A stretch of DNA of 26,671 nt from Zelonia costaricensis (taxonomy: Eukaryota; Euglenozoa; Kinetoplastea; Trypanosomatida; Trypanosomatidae). Positions 17,154 through 25,904 of the stretch are shown in pieces. The translations under genes were made by a program, and so were the position numbers. The stretch covers positions 1 to 26,671 of the forward strand of contig JASAOO010003175.1 in the NCBI GenBank assembly GCA_030849075.1, read 5' to 3'. Numbering within the stretch: the stretch's first letter is position 1; each line of letters begins with the position of its first letter. The notes under the pieces were generated by a model that was given only the letters and a program-made list of their open reading frames with translations, was not told the origin of the DNA and did not search any database.

Positions 17154-17554
17154 GCGTGTGAGCAACGGTGGAATGACAAAAGTGGGGAGCATTCGAATCT
17201 GACGTTACCCCGTGTGTCGTCCCGAGCGGCGCACTGAGCAGCGTAACGCCTGCCGTTCCCTCATCTGCCCCCTGGCTGCCCCGAAAGCGAGGCCCGGGGG
17301 CGAGAAAGGTGACGAGAGAGGCGAAGCGGGGGGGGAAATGGTAGGTGGGGGGGAGGGTTTGTTCGTCGTTTTTTTTGACCTGAAGTATCCGTTCACCGAG
17401 GCACCCGTCCTCGACGCAGTGAACAATTGAGTGGCAGCCCCTGTTGGGCGGTACCTTCTTGCAACCTCTTCCCTCGGCTTCAAAGCCACAAGCACAAACA
17501 ACTCGTAAACACTCCGTCGCGCCACGCGGTAAGTCACGATCAACGCAACGAGGA

Positions 17555-17567
17555 GGGGGGGGGGGGG
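17555..17567. repeat. Poly-G tract (13 G) within the strand-switch region
   Basis: Uninterrupted run of 13 G on the plus strand, near the right side of the divergent strand-switch region. Confidence 0.95.
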
Positions 17568-17742
17568 CTAAAAGCCCATCCGGCCCGCTTCTCACAGACA
17601 GTCAAACGCTTCTGTCCCAAAAATGCGCTTCGCTGCGGACCTGCGAGGGTCACGGTAGAGCGCTGGCTTGGAATCCCCCCCTGCACGATCACTTGGTGCT
17701 GTCCCCATCGCTGTACCTGAACATGGACCTTCAATCGCATTG

Positions 17743-17760
17743 TACCACCTCTCTTTGCAG
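17743..17760 (+). promoter_or_regulatory. Predicted spliced-leader acceptor, first gene of the plus array
   Basis: ACCACCTCTCTTTGCAG ends with AG at 17759-17760, 83 nt before the ATG at 17844. This is the clearest pyrimidine tract upstream of that gene. Confidence 0.55.
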
Positions 17761-17843
17761 CTGCCGTCACGCCTCTGGATCTGCGCCGCCGACTGGTAGC
17801 CTTCCCTTTCACTGAGCGCATTCCCCACAACCACGTCTCGCCG

Positions 17844-18365
17844 ATGTCTTCATCAAAGCCGCCACAGGATCAAAGCCGGAAGTTCGGCTTCAAAGAGACC
17901 CGCGAGCAGTATGAGCAGCGCAAAAAACAGGAGAAGCAGTCTAAATGGGCGGAGCGGCTCGGGAAGGAGAATCTTGATAAGCTGCAGGCTGAGCTGGCGT
18001 CGCTCGAGAGGGCTCGCTTCTTGGCGCCGCAGCAAAATGAGCGCAAGCGGCTCGTGCAGCGCATGATTAAAGACCTGGAGGTCGGTGACGAGAACGTGGC
18101 GACCAATGAGACGCCTGTTGCGGAACAGGCTGCTCCACCAGCGGACTCTGACTCAGACGACGAACTCCTCTTCGCGCGAGGGACGGCCACCAACGACGAG
18201 AATATCCGCCTTTTTGTTCCTCGCTCGATTCGGCGCAAAGCGGAGGAGAAGGCGCCCGAGGAAGAAAAGAAGACAGTGGAGCAGCTTGCCGAAGAGGCTG
18301 AAAAGGAACTGCTTGCCGCTGCAGGCAGCGGGGACGACCTGGACGCTTATCTAGACTCACTTTAG
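17844..18365 (+). CDS. Acidic coiled-coil protein, faint WBP11-like C-terminus
   Basis: Encodes 173 aa, highly charged and largely helical. Residues 17-80 form a Lys/Glu/Gln-rich coiled coil. Residues 101-108 are an acidic patch, DSDSDDEL. FVPRSIRRK (124-132) and the ending DDLDAYLDSL (164-173) resemble in layout the C-terminal part of the splicing-associated protein WBP11, where an F-V-P-x-x-x-R-x-R-R motif precedes a final acidic helix. That resemblance is short and from memory. There is no membrane segment, signal peptide or zinc site. A nuclear, RNA-processing role is a guess; otherwise this is a conserved-hypothetical gene. It is the first gene of the plus-strand array. The ATG at 17844 is the first in the frame. 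Confidence 0.85.
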   Translation: MSSSKPPQDQSRKFGFKETREQYEQRKKQEKQSKWAERLGKENLDKLQAELASLERARFLAPQQNERKRLVQRMIKDLEVGDENVATNETPVAEQAAPPADSDSDDELLFARGTATNDENIRLFVPRSIRRKAEEKAPEEEKKTVEQLAEEAEKELLAAAGSGDDLDAYLDSL

Positions 18366-18793
18366 CAAAAGGGAGTGCGTTGCAGCGAGTCTCTAGTCGG
18401 GGATCTGCGCAAAGACCCTTCGATCCATTTCCCAAGCTGAAATGGTACCGAAGCGAACTTCAAAGAAAAAAAAAACGTGAAAGAGAAGAAAAGTGCTCGT
18501 GTGTGCCGTAAAGGAACGTGGTCCACTGGCCGCGAACAGTGGGTCGTAACAGACGGAATGCGATTTGCAGGTGTCTGCTCTTCTCTCCACTTGCGGCGGC
18601 TGAAGGCTTCTCGTAGAAACTCGCGTGTAGCTTTGTTGCACGCCACGCACCGTGGCCCCTTTTTGTAAAGCCGTCTATCACACACCATTTTTTTAAACTG
18701 TACTTCTCTCTCCACATATTTCCCGGTTTTTGGTTCTACCTGCGAATTGCATCGCACGAATGCTCTCGATCTTCTCGTCCCGCAGGCGACGCC
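18366..18793. other. Intergenic between coiled-coil and TUTase genes
   Basis: No gene recognised. It includes the 3' UTR of the upstream gene, a run of A at 18467-18476, and at its right end the pyrimidine tract and acceptor of the nucleotidyltransferase gene. Confidence 0.6.
18762..18785 (+). promoter_or_regulatory. Predicted spliced-leader acceptor for the TUTase-like gene
   Basis: The tract GCTCTCGATCTTCTCGTCCCGCAG ends in AG at 18784-18785, the first AG for over 100 nt. It leaves an 8-nt 5' UTR before the ATG at 18794 and removes the ATG near 18760 from the mRNA. Confidence 0.65.
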
Positions 18794-19864
18794 ATGGGTG
18801 ACCGGATGGCTGCACTGGCGGGCAAAACCCTTTCTCCGCATCGCCATGCCCAAATTCTAGCTCACGGAAAGTGGCTGCAAGGCGTGTTGAAAGGGTTTTC
18901 TTTTGACGGTGATGCGCTGATGACCGCACACGCTTCGCCCGTGGTTTTGCCGTATGGGTCCGTCGTGTCGGGTACATCATTTGCGGACGGGGACGCCGAC
19001 TACACCGTATCCTTCCCAATCACGGCACCTGACAGCATTGCCAGTGGGGCGCGAGTGATTGAGCGGGAGCGGCAGGAAAAAGTCTTGTCCGAGGTGTTTG
19101 CACACATCAAGCACCAGAACAAGGACGCGGAACTGCAGCCCCAACGCATATTCCGTGCGCGGGTGCCGATTGTGCAGTACGCCCGAAAGGGCGATGGCGG
19201 CGTGCACAAATTCGACCTTTCGCTGTCGCTCGACGGTCTCAAAAACTCGCTGCTTCTACGCGAGTACATGGCCAGCGATGCGCGGCTGCGGCTCGGGGTG
19301 CTCGGTGCAAAGCAGTGGGGGCGGGAAAACAAGATCCTGAACGCGCGTCGCGGGTGGATTTCGCCATACGCCCTCACCATCATGTACATCCACTTTATGA
19401 AGCAAAGTGGTCGAACCAGCGCCGGCTTCGAGGAAGACCAAATTACACGGCGCGTGCACGAGATTGTCGCCGCTGCTGCCAAGTCAGACGGCGATCTGAC
19501 GGAAATGACGGAATTCGCCTCCACTTTGCCTCTGCACGAGGCGGACATTTCGACGGTGGAGCGCGACATCTACGATTTCTTTGCATTTTACGGGGACCCC
19601 GACGGATTCGATTTTGACACTGCGGTGGTTGACATTCGATCGAGCAACCGCTTCACCAGCAAGGACCAGTGGTCCGAGGCAATCGCCCAACTGGACGAGA
19701 AAGAGCGCTGGCACCTTCTCGGACACGAGGTAATTCTGCTGCGCGACCCGTTCGAGCCTCACAGCCTCGGCCGCAGCGTCGACTTTTTCCGTGGCGAGGA
19801 AATTCGCGAGAAATTTCGGACTGCTGCCAGCAAAAAGGAACCGCTCATGTTTTTCCGCGTCTGA
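18794..19864 (+). CDS. Minimal TUTase / non-canonical poly(A) polymerase-type nucleotidyltransferase
   Basis: Encodes 356 aa, close to the smallest trypanosomatid terminal uridylyltransferases. The catalytic GS motif is at G55-S56, and the metal-binding DxD is D67/D69 in GDADY (66-70). The third acid is D141 in HKFDLSLSL. The C-terminal nucleotide-recognition region shows a conserved-type helix, WISPYALTIMYIHFMKQ (188-204), and DPFEPHSLGRSV, the PAP-associated signature. All three catalytic acids are present, so activity is likely. The family adds UMP or AMP to RNA 3' ends. In trypanosomatids it includes RET1, KRET2, MEAT1, TUT3, TUT4 and poly(A) polymerases; I cannot say which this is. There is no zinc finger, RNA-binding domain or obvious presequence. 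The start is fixed by an acceptor 8 nt upstream. Confidence 0.93.
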   Translation: MGDRMAALAGKTLSPHRHAQILAHGKWLQGVLKGFSFDGDALMTAHASPVVLPYGSVVSGTSFADGDADYTVSFPITAPDSIASGARVIERERQEKVLSEVFAHIKHQNKDAELQPQRIFRARVPIVQYARKGDGGVHKFDLSLSLDGLKNSLLLREYMASDARLRLGVLGAKQWGRENKILNARRGWISPYALTIMYIHFMKQSGRTSAGFEEDQITRRVHEIVAAAAKSDGDLTEMTEFASTLPLHEADISTVERDIYDFFAFYGDPDGFDFDTAVVDIRSSNRFTSKDQWSEAIAQLDEKERWHLLGHEVILLRDPFEPHSLGRSVDFFRGEEIREKFRTAASKKEPLMFFRV

Positions 19865-20496
19865 GACGCCCTTCGTCGTCGCTTCCGGCATCACACGCGC
19901 GCAGACCGGCGTAAACCGGAGCGGAAAAAAACAAAACCGTGCGAGCAAGTCGTGTATTTTCGCTCTTCGCAGCGGTCGCTCTTGCTCTTTTCTGTGTTCC
20001 TGGCTAGGCAATGACCACATTTCACGACCTTCGGTGCCATGCTGGGGGGTGCGCGGAGGAAAAAAAAAAAGGCAACGTTTGCGTGTTAGTGACGCTGGTT
20101 CTCACAAACAAACTGGTGTGAAGCAAAAACAAAGAAAAAACGAGGTGCTCAGCAAGCCCAACAGCGTGCTTCGCTGTGTGTGGCATTTTCGGATACTACG
20201 GTGCGATCGGAGCCGATGAAAAAAAAAAAAAGAAGACGTGCTGCTTTTACCACGGTCTTCTGGGCTTCAATGTTATTCCGCTGCCTAGGCAGATAAGAAC
20301 AACAACAAAAAATGCTGCCAAACTCAAATAGGTTTTTCCCCACCTCCGCCCCTGCTCCTCGTGCTCTCACTGCTGTCTTTTTTTTCTTTTTTTGACGCTC
20401 CCGCTCGCTTCACAAATCTGCTTCTGTGCACCTCCGTCACACGCGGAGTCAGGTTCACCGGACCCTCCCTTTCTTGTTGTGCTTGCCACGGCGACC
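19865..20496. other. Intergenic between TUTase and PHD-SET genes
   Basis: No gene recognised. It contains A-runs at about 20060-20070 and 20219-20231 in the presumed TUTase 3' UTR, and the T-rich tract and acceptor of the SET gene at its right end. Confidence 0.6.
20376..20448 (+). promoter_or_regulatory. Predicted spliced-leader acceptor for the PHD-SET gene
   Basis: T-rich tract (20376-20393) followed by an AG-free stretch to GCGGAG, AG at 20447-20448, with a second AG at 20451-20452. The ATG at 20497 lies about 45-48 nt downstream. Confidence 0.6.
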
Positions 20497-21654
20497 ATGG
20501 TACCCGTTGTAATTCCTACTGCGTGCGAGGACTGGTCGCTGAACATCGACGACGAATCGACAAAGCGGTTTTGGTGGAACAACACGTACAGTATCACGCT
20601 CTGGGAAGACACCCTGGGTATTGACAAGCAGACAGAGACAATTACGGACGGGGATGTCTGGTCCAAGTTTATCGGCCTTCAGCTCGAATGCGCGTTCAAA
20701 ATCTGCTCCATCTGCCACGCCCCGGAAGGCAACGATGACATGAAGGTGTGCTGCTACTGCGGCAACACTGTCCACGAGAGCTGCTCTGAGCATGCGACGC
20801 CGGAGCAGATTATGTGGAAGCTGGCAAACCTTCCGTACAAGGAGCACATGCGGGCTTGTCTCCAGTGCCAGGCTGTGGAGTACAAGGAGGACAAGCCACC
20901 TCAGTCATCCAGCGAGCACGATAATGCGCGGCGCGCTGCGAGACGAGCCTTGACGATCGCTGACGAGTATCCTGCAGCGACGGCGACGAAGCTACGGGAT
21001 CTGGCAGTGCAAACGGAGCGGAAACCCAACGACGCGGCACTACTGGAGGAGTTGAAGTCGCTTGTGCAGAGTTTCTTTCAGTCCCCACAGTCACTGCAGT
21101 TCCTGCGCAAGGAGCGCGTCGTATCCAAGGGTGGTGGTATTGGCGTCGTTGCGGCGCAGGACATTCCCGCGTTTTCGATCATCGGCGTGTACCCCGGCTA
21201 CCTTGACTTTCTGAGCGGGGAACAGGCCAAGTGCGGCCGACCCGTCCCCAAGTACGCGCTGATGGAGTACAACTGCGCCAACTACTTCAACGAGGTCTTT
21301 GTAGAGCTTCAGTCCACTTTCACGCCATTTATCAACGAGCCGAACGTGGACGAGAAGAGCAACTGCGCCTGGATTCAGGAGCCGCACCGGAAGAATGGCC
21401 GGCTCAGTGTCATTTGCGTCCGCGACATCCCTCAAGGCGAGGAGCTCACGATCGGCTACGGGCCAATCTATCCTCGAACGTACCCGTACTGCTACGACGC
21501 CTACGCGTGCCACCACATCGAAGGCCACGCTGCACATCCCTGCTTCTCGCTATGGCACTGGCCAACCCTGCAGGAGTCGGACGCGCGCTTCATCTGCTAC
21601 ATTGGCTATTTTGAAAATGAGGACCACTATGCCTTGTGGACAAGCGAGACTTAA
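20497..21654 (+). CDS. PHD-finger plus SET-domain protein, putative protein lysine methyltransferase
   Basis: Encodes 385 aa. Residues 70-124 form a PHD-type C4HC3 zinc finger: C70-x2-C73, C85 (or C86), C88, H93-x2-C96, C121-x2-C124. A Lys/Ala-rich helical linker follows (140-195). A SET domain spans about 205-325: GGGIGVVAAQDIPAFSIIG (212-230) opens it, FINEPNVDEKSNC (278-290) takes the place of the usual N-H-S-C-x-P-N substrate/cofactor loop, and GEELTIGYG (314-322) gives the catalytic-type Tyr Y321. The C-terminus has a Cys/His-bearing post-SET-like region with YCYDAYACHH. A chromatin role, methylating a histone or other protein lysine in the nucleus, is expected from the domains. The ATG at 20497 is used; an upstream TTG-initiated extension is discarded. 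Confidence 0.9.
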   Translation: MVPVVIPTACEDWSLNIDDESTKRFWWNNTYSITLWEDTLGIDKQTETITDGDVWSKFIGLQLECAFKICSICHAPEGNDDMKVCCYCGNTVHESCSEHATPEQIMWKLANLPYKEHMRACLQCQAVEYKEDKPPQSSSEHDNARRAARRALTIADEYPAATATKLRDLAVQTERKPNDAALLEELKSLVQSFFQSPQSLQFLRKERVVSKGGGIGVVAAQDIPAFSIIGVYPGYLDFLSGEQAKCGRPVPKYALMEYNCANYFNEVFVELQSTFTPFINEPNVDEKSNCAWIQEPHRKNGRLSVICVRDIPQGEELTIGYGPIYPRTYPYCYDAYACHHIEGHAAHPCFSLWHWPTLQESDARFICYIGYFENEDHYALWTSET

Positions 21655-22287
21655 ACAGGCATCTTTCTGTTCTTCCGATTTCTAGGGGGCCTGCTTTATG
21701 CGCACGCGCGCGTTGGCCCATAGATACTCACGCCTGCAACGCCGCGTGCAGCAGGGAACAGGATTGCGCAGACAGCAGCTACGTGACCGGAAGGAGGGAG
21801 CAAAAAAAAAAAAAAAACCACTGGTACTCTTGTGCTGCGGCTGCGTTGCTTGCAAACTACTCGTCTCCTATGACAGCTCTTTTTTTTTTTTTCGTCTTGC
21901 ACAGATGCGTTGGTATTGGTAGGTGGTCCTACTGTCCACGCCACTACCGGCTCTGCAAATGGACCGAGAAACCGCTGATACTACGGTAGCGAGTGAACCA
22001 CTCCCTCCAGTTCTGATTGCTGGACAGGCGGCACGTTCGTGGTGAAGTAACAAAAAAAAAAAAAAGAGAATAACTGCTAATAAAATGAAGTGGCGGTGCC
22101 GCTACAAGAGGTCCCTCACGAAGGGCACATTTCAAACTTTGCAGCGACATGTCGTAGACTTCTGCACTCTCCTCTCCGTTGTTCCCCCTTTCCGCTGACT
22201 CTACCCTCCGCACACAAACAACGCTTCCTCGACGTCTTTTGCCTCCTACGGCGTCCAGCTCTGTCGTCGCACGTGTACCTCGTGTGA

Positions 22288-22362
22288 TTGGTTTGTTTCC
22301 GCTCCGCCGCTCGCTCGCTTATCTTCTCATTTGTTCGTCACTCTGCCCGCCAACGCACACAA

Positions 22363-22402
<40 letters not shown>
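22288..22402 (+). promoter_or_regulatory. Predicted spliced-leader acceptor for CBF5
   Basis: C/T-rich tract (about 22288-22350), then CA repeats, with the first following AG at 22401-22402 exactly at the end of the CA array. The ATG at 22444 is 41 nt further on. Placement of the acceptor at a microsatellite end is seen directly; its use is inferred. Confidence 0.55.
22366..22401. repeat. (CA)18 microsatellite
   Basis: Perfect CA array between the pyrimidine tract and the predicted acceptor AG of CBF5. Length variation would change tract-to-AG spacing. Confidence 0.95.
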
Positions 22403-22403
<1 letters not shown>

Positions 22404-22443
22404 CGTTTGCCTAGTCAAACACACCCCCTTTTCCCCTGCGACA

Positions 22444-23733
22444 ATGGGCAAGAAGAAGGTTGGAGAGATTCAGCGCAGCGAGGACTTCTGCATCCCCGCT
22501 GGGGACAAGGAGGCGAGCAGCACTCTCCCGGCTGAGGAGTGGCCGCTGCTGCTGAAGAACTACGACAAGATGAACGTGCGGTCCTCGCACTTCGCGCTGC
22601 TGGACTGCGGCTGGTCGCCACTGCGCCGCCCCCTCGCTGAGTACATCAAGTACGGCATGATCAACATGGACAAGCCCTCCAACCCTAGCTCGCACGAGGT
22701 TGTCTCCTGGATCAAGCGCATCCTCAAGTGCGACAAGACCGGCCACGCCGGTACGCTCGACCCGAAGGTGACGGGTGCCCTCATCATCTGCACCGACCGC
22801 GCCACACGGCTGGTGAAGTCGCAGCAGAACGCTGGTAAGACGTACATCGGCGTGCTGCGTCTGCACGACACGGTGAGCCAGAAGAAGGTCGATGCCGCGC
22901 TGCAGCGCTTGACCGGCCCGTGCTTTCAGCGCCCACCCCTGATTGCGGCCGTGAAGCGCCAGCTCCGCATTCGCAACATCTACTCCAACCAGCTCATCGA
23001 GTACGACAAGCACCGCCATCTGGCCGTCTTCGAGACGCACTGCGAGGCTGGCACGTACATCCGTACCCTGTGCGTGCACCTCGGCCTCATTCTCGGCGCT
23101 GGTGGGCACATGGAGGAGCTGCGCCGCATCCGCACCGGCGTCATCTCCGAGGACGACCACTTGTCCACCATGCACGACGTCATGGACGCACAGTGGCTGT
23201 ACGAGAACGAGAAGGACGACACGTACCTGCGCCGCGTCGTCCTGCCGTGCGAGTACCTGCTGTCGAACCACAAGCGCATCGTTGTCAAGGACTCCGCCGT
23301 CAACGCGGTGTGCTACGGCGCGAAGCTGATGATTCCCGGCATTGCCCGCTTCGACAACGGCATCGAGCGCGACGACGTCCTGGTGCTCATCACGACGAAG
23401 GGCGAGGCCATCGCGCTGGCGTACGCGGAGATGACGACGTCACAGATGGCGTCCGTCGACCACGGCATCGTCGCGCGCAGCAAGCGCGTCATCATGGACC
23501 GCGACACGTACCCGCGCCGCTGGGGTCTTGGCCCGATCGCCGTGAAGAAGCGCTCGATGATGAAGGACGGCCTTCTCGACAAGTACGGCCGCCCGCAGTC
23601 GAACACCCCGTCCGACTGGTTCTACGTCGACTACGGCGGCGTGAAGACAAACGCCGAGGGCGTGCAGTACGGCCAGGCGCCCAAGGCGAGCGGCATGAAG
23701 CGCCAGCGTGTGCCCGACTCGGACGACGAGTAG
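22444..23733 (+). CDS. CBF5: CBF5 / dyskerin, H/ACA snoRNP pseudouridine synthase
   Basis: Encodes 429 aa. Residues 21-75 are the dyskerin-like N-terminal domain. The TruB-type catalytic domain has [16 protein letters not shown] (71-86) and the [11 protein letters not shown] motif (101-111) with catalytic D106. GTYIRTLC and the helix [15 protein letters not shown] follow at 203-232. The PUA domain is about 279-350. The C-terminal tail is short and lacks the long Lys/Glu-rich extension of yeast and human homologues, ending [12 protein letters not shown]. The protein converts uridine to pseudouridine in rRNA and spliced-leader or snRNA, guided by H/ACA RNAs. Trypanosomatid guides are single-hairpin, so CBF5 here serves an unusual RNP. 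It acts in the nucleolus. Codon use is strongly biased, like a well-expressed gene. The in-frame upstream extension from 22288 runs through the CA repeat and is rejected. Confidence 0.97.
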   Translation: MGKKKVGEIQRSEDFCIPAGDKEASSTLPAEEWPLLLKNYDKMNVRSSHFALLDCGWSPLRRPLAEYIKYGMINMDKPSNPSSHEVVSWIKRILKCDKTGHAGTLDPKVTGALIICTDRATRLVKSQQNAGKTYIGVLRLHDTVSQKKVDAALQRLTGPCFQRPPLIAAVKRQLRIRNIYSNQLIEYDKHRHLAVFETHCEAGTYIRTLCVHLGLILGAGGHMEELRRIRTGVISEDDHLSTMHDVMDAQWLYENEKDDTYLRRVVLPCEYLLSNHKRIVVKDSAVNAVCYGAKLMIPGIARFDNGIERDDVLVLITTKGEAIALAYAEMTTSQMASVDHGIVARSKRVIMDRDTYPRRWGLGPIAVKKRSMMKDGLLDKYGRPQSNTPSDWFYVDYGGVKTNAEGVQYGQAPKASGMKRQRVPDSDDE

Positions 23734-24342
23734 TGCGCCGGCGCGCACGCCTCTGGTGTGTAAACCGTCCCTGCCTTCCCTCTCCTCACTCTCAAACGCG
23801 CCGCTCGCACCCCGTGCCCCACACCGGGGGCTTTTGCTTGAGCGTGCCTGTCCCTGTGTGGTGTGTGTGGGCTTCAGAGTCAATGGGTCGGTGCTAGGGG
23901 GAGGGGGGGGGAGGCTGGAGTCTTGTGCTTCTTTAGGTACGGTGTTGCTGTTAGTGTGTATGTGTGTTTTTGTGTGTGCCCGTGCCGTCGCACGGACAAG
24001 TTGTTGCTGGTTGCTCTTGTCGCCCTTCACGCTCTTGCGTACGTGTGCGTGTGCGTGTTTCAGCTTTCTTTGACCCCCTTTTCTTTCTCTCTAGTGCAAG
24101 GCGTCCGCTGAGCCCTGGTTAACTGGCTAATTCTAATACTGACTTCTCGCACTCCGCTGCGCCTCGCTCCCCCTCCCCCCGCTGAACACCTGCCGCGCCC
24201 CGCGTGATGCGCAGCGCAATCACGAGTGAAGTGCTTGGCGCAGTAGTGGCGGACAGAGGCAGGTGGGGTGCGTGTGTGGTGCGTGGATGTGATTTGCTCC
24301 GTTGTCGTTTTCGAGGCGCTGCGGCGTGCCGCGACTTCCTCA

Positions 24343-24360
24343 CCCCCACCCCCACCCCCA
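24343..24360. repeat. (CCCCCA)3 repeat
   Basis: Three perfect CCCCCA units followed by CC; on the minus strand this gives spaced G5 blocks. It is intergenic between CBF5 and ATP synthase gamma. Confidence 0.9.
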
Positions 24361-24913
24361 CCGCCACCGCAGCGTTAAAAAGGAAGAAGAGAGCGAAGTG
24401 CACAGTAACGTCAGTGTCAAGTTCACCCGAGTTGTCCCAAACAAAGCACCGCAAGGGGAGAAGGAACACGAGGGAGCGGCGTTGCACCGGCTGCGCGCCC
24501 GTCCTGTAGCAGGCAACGTGGCATTCGCGTGCACCAGCGGGTCCACCGAAGAGAGCACGCGGCGTCTCGCCGTGTCCCGTCACGTGCTTGAGCCCCGCAC
24601 CTGCAGGAGGAAAGAAAGCAGGCCGTAGTCGCATTTCAGCGTCGTGAGAGATCTTGCAGTGGAGCACCGTGGCTCGGCCAGCATGCCCCGCTCCCCCTTT
24701 CTCACAAGTGGTCGGCCCGGCAAGAGCGCAATGCGGCTGTCCCGTATTGCCGTGACCGTCCACTGCTCAGCTTCTTTGCTGCACGTTTGTTGGAGCGCTC
24801 GTACGCTGTAGTCCTGGCACACATCGTGTACTTTGCCTTCGCCTTTTCTGACCTCCTTTCCGACCGTTTGATTTCCCTCACCACCACCATCCTCTCAACT
24901 TCTCCGCACGTGG

Positions 24914-24945
24914 CCCACCCCCCTTTCCCCTCCCCCCGCGCGCAG
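24914..24945 (+). promoter_or_regulatory. Predicted spliced-leader acceptor for ATP synthase gamma
   Basis: Dense C/T tract (24914-24936) followed by GCGCGCAG, AG at 24944-24945. The ATG at 24993 follows after 47 nt; the intervening in-frame GTG is not a start. Confidence 0.7.
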
Positions 24946-24992
24946 TGCTCTCTACCGTTGCCCTAAAGAATCGAACTCGACCGCGCTGCAAG

Positions 24993-25904
24993 ATGTCTGG
25001 TAAGCTCCGCCTGTACAAGGAGAAGCTGGAGGGCTACAAGCGCTTCTACTCGATCGTGAAGACGATCAAGATGGTGACGATGGCCAAGTTCCGCCAGGCA
25101 CAGGTGCGCATCAAGACGCGCGACTACACACTCCGCTACACCGAGAAGGCCTTCAGCAAGCCTGGCCAGCTCGCCGGCGACACTCCGCAGGGCAAGACGG
25201 TGTACATCCCTGTGATGACAAACCGCGGCTCCTGCGGTGCCCTCAACAGCAACGTGGTCAAGACGATTGACAGCGTCGCCTCTAGCCGCGCCTACATCAT
25301 GCCACTGGGCAAGAGGGGTATCGAGTCGCTGTCGAAGCTGTACCCGTCCTCCTTCCGCATGGGCATCATCAACGACATGCACGAGCCGATGCACTTTGCG
25401 TACGCCACGTACGTCTGGGAGAACGCCCAGCAGCTGTGCCCCGAGGCCGACCGCGTGCAGGTCATCTTCCACCGCTGCGTGAGTGCCGGCTCGCAGAAGC
25501 AGTGCTACTACAACATCCCGTCGTACGACAAGTGGAAGGAGGACCTCGCCGACGCCTCCAGCACCGAGAACCAGAAGAACCGCTACCTCTTCGCCAACGC
25601 ACTGCTGAACGAGGACGAGGAGATGGTGCGCGACTTCTACGACTTCCACGCCACCCTCGCCATCTTGAATGCCGTGTGCGAGAACGAGCTGTCGGAGCAG
25701 GCTGCCCGTCTCGTGGCTGTGGAGGGTCAGCTGTCCAACATCAGCACGCTACAGCAGAAGACGAGCTCCCTGTACAACAAGACCCGTCAGAGCAGCATTA
25801 CCTCGTCGCTCATCGAGATTATTTCCGCCATGACGTCGCTCGAGGGCAACTCGGCGAAGGGCGTGCGGCGCACGAACTTCTGGGAGGGCGCGCGGATGAA
25901 GTAG
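24993..25904 (+). CDS. ATP5F1C: Mitochondrial F1 ATP synthase subunit gamma
   Basis: Encodes 303 aa, normal for the family. The N-terminal helix MSGKLRLYKEKLEGYKRFYS with IVKTIKMVTMAKF (1-33) and the C-terminal helix ending LIEIISAMTSLEGNSAKGVRRTNFWEG form the coiled-coil rotor shaft. VMTNRGSCGALNSN (about 72-85) corresponds to the D-R-G-L-C-G signature near the foot. Gamma rotates inside the alpha3beta3 hexamer and couples proton flow to ATP synthesis in the mitochondrial matrix. In T. brucei, point changes in the C-terminal helix of this subunit are known to let cells survive without kinetoplast DNA. The start agrees with the T. brucei N-terminus as I recall it, and the protein begins directly with the mature-type helix, with no obvious cleavable presequence. 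Codon use is strongly biased, as for a highly expressed gene. Confidence 0.97.
   Translation: MSGKLRLYKEKLEGYKRFYSIVKTIKMVTMAKFRQAQVRIKTRDYTLRYTEKAFSKPGQLAGDTPQGKTVYIPVMTNRGSCGALNSNVVKTIDSVASSRAYIMPLGKRGIESLSKLYPSSFRMGIINDMHEPMHFAYATYVWENAQQLCPEADRVQVIFHRCVSAGSQKQCYYNIPSYDKWKEDLADASSTENQKNRYLFANALLNEDEEMVRDFYDFHATLAILNAVCENELSEQAARLVAVEGQLSNISTLQQKTSSLYNKTRQSSITSSLIEIISAMTSLEGNSAKGVRRTNFWEGARMK

Larger units (their letters stand above)
17089..17843. promoter_or_regulatory. Divergent strand-switch region (probable bidirectional Pol II start region)
   Basis: All genes to the left are on the minus strand and all to the right on the plus strand. This 755-bp interval is therefore a divergent strand-switch region, where kinetoplastid RNA polymerase II is known to start in both directions at histone-variant-marked chromatin. 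Predicted acceptors at 17101-17102 (minus) and 17759-17760 (plus) confine the untranscribed or promoter part to under about 660 bp. Plus-strand G-runs occur at 17328-17335, 17347-17353 and 17555-17567. No TATA-like or other discrete promoter motif is evident. No gene was found inside. Confidence 0.8.
21655..22443. other. Intergenic between PHD-SET and CBF5 genes
   Basis: No certain gene. It has A15-type runs at 21801-21815 and 22051-22063, and a T13 tract at 21880-21892 ending in an acceptor-like CACAG at 21900-21904. A 37-codon open frame lies at 22085-22198, and the CBF5 leader with (CA)18 closes the interval. The extra acceptor about 540 nt before CBF5 means either alternative splicing or a small unrecognised transcript. 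Confidence 0.5.
23734..24992. other. Intergenic between CBF5 and ATP synthase gamma genes
   Basis: About 1.26 kb with no recognisable gene: the CBF5 3' UTR, spacer and ATP synthase leader. Plus-strand T/G-rich sequence with a UGUAUGUG-type element occurs near 23957-23964. A (CCCCCA)3 block lies at 24343-24360. A CT-rich run from about 24838 leads to the acceptor at 24944-24945. Confidence 0.6.

Noticed and set aside
24119..24763. 214-codon minus-strand frame between CBF5 and ATP synthase gamma
   Set aside because: Opposite to the transcription direction of the array, low-complexity in parts and without any recognisable motif.
24965..24985. Minus-strand sequence resembling a tRNA B box (GAGTTCGATTC)
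   Set aside because: Flanking bases do not form a T-stem or acceptor stem, no A box was found, and it lies inside the ATP synthase gamma leader.
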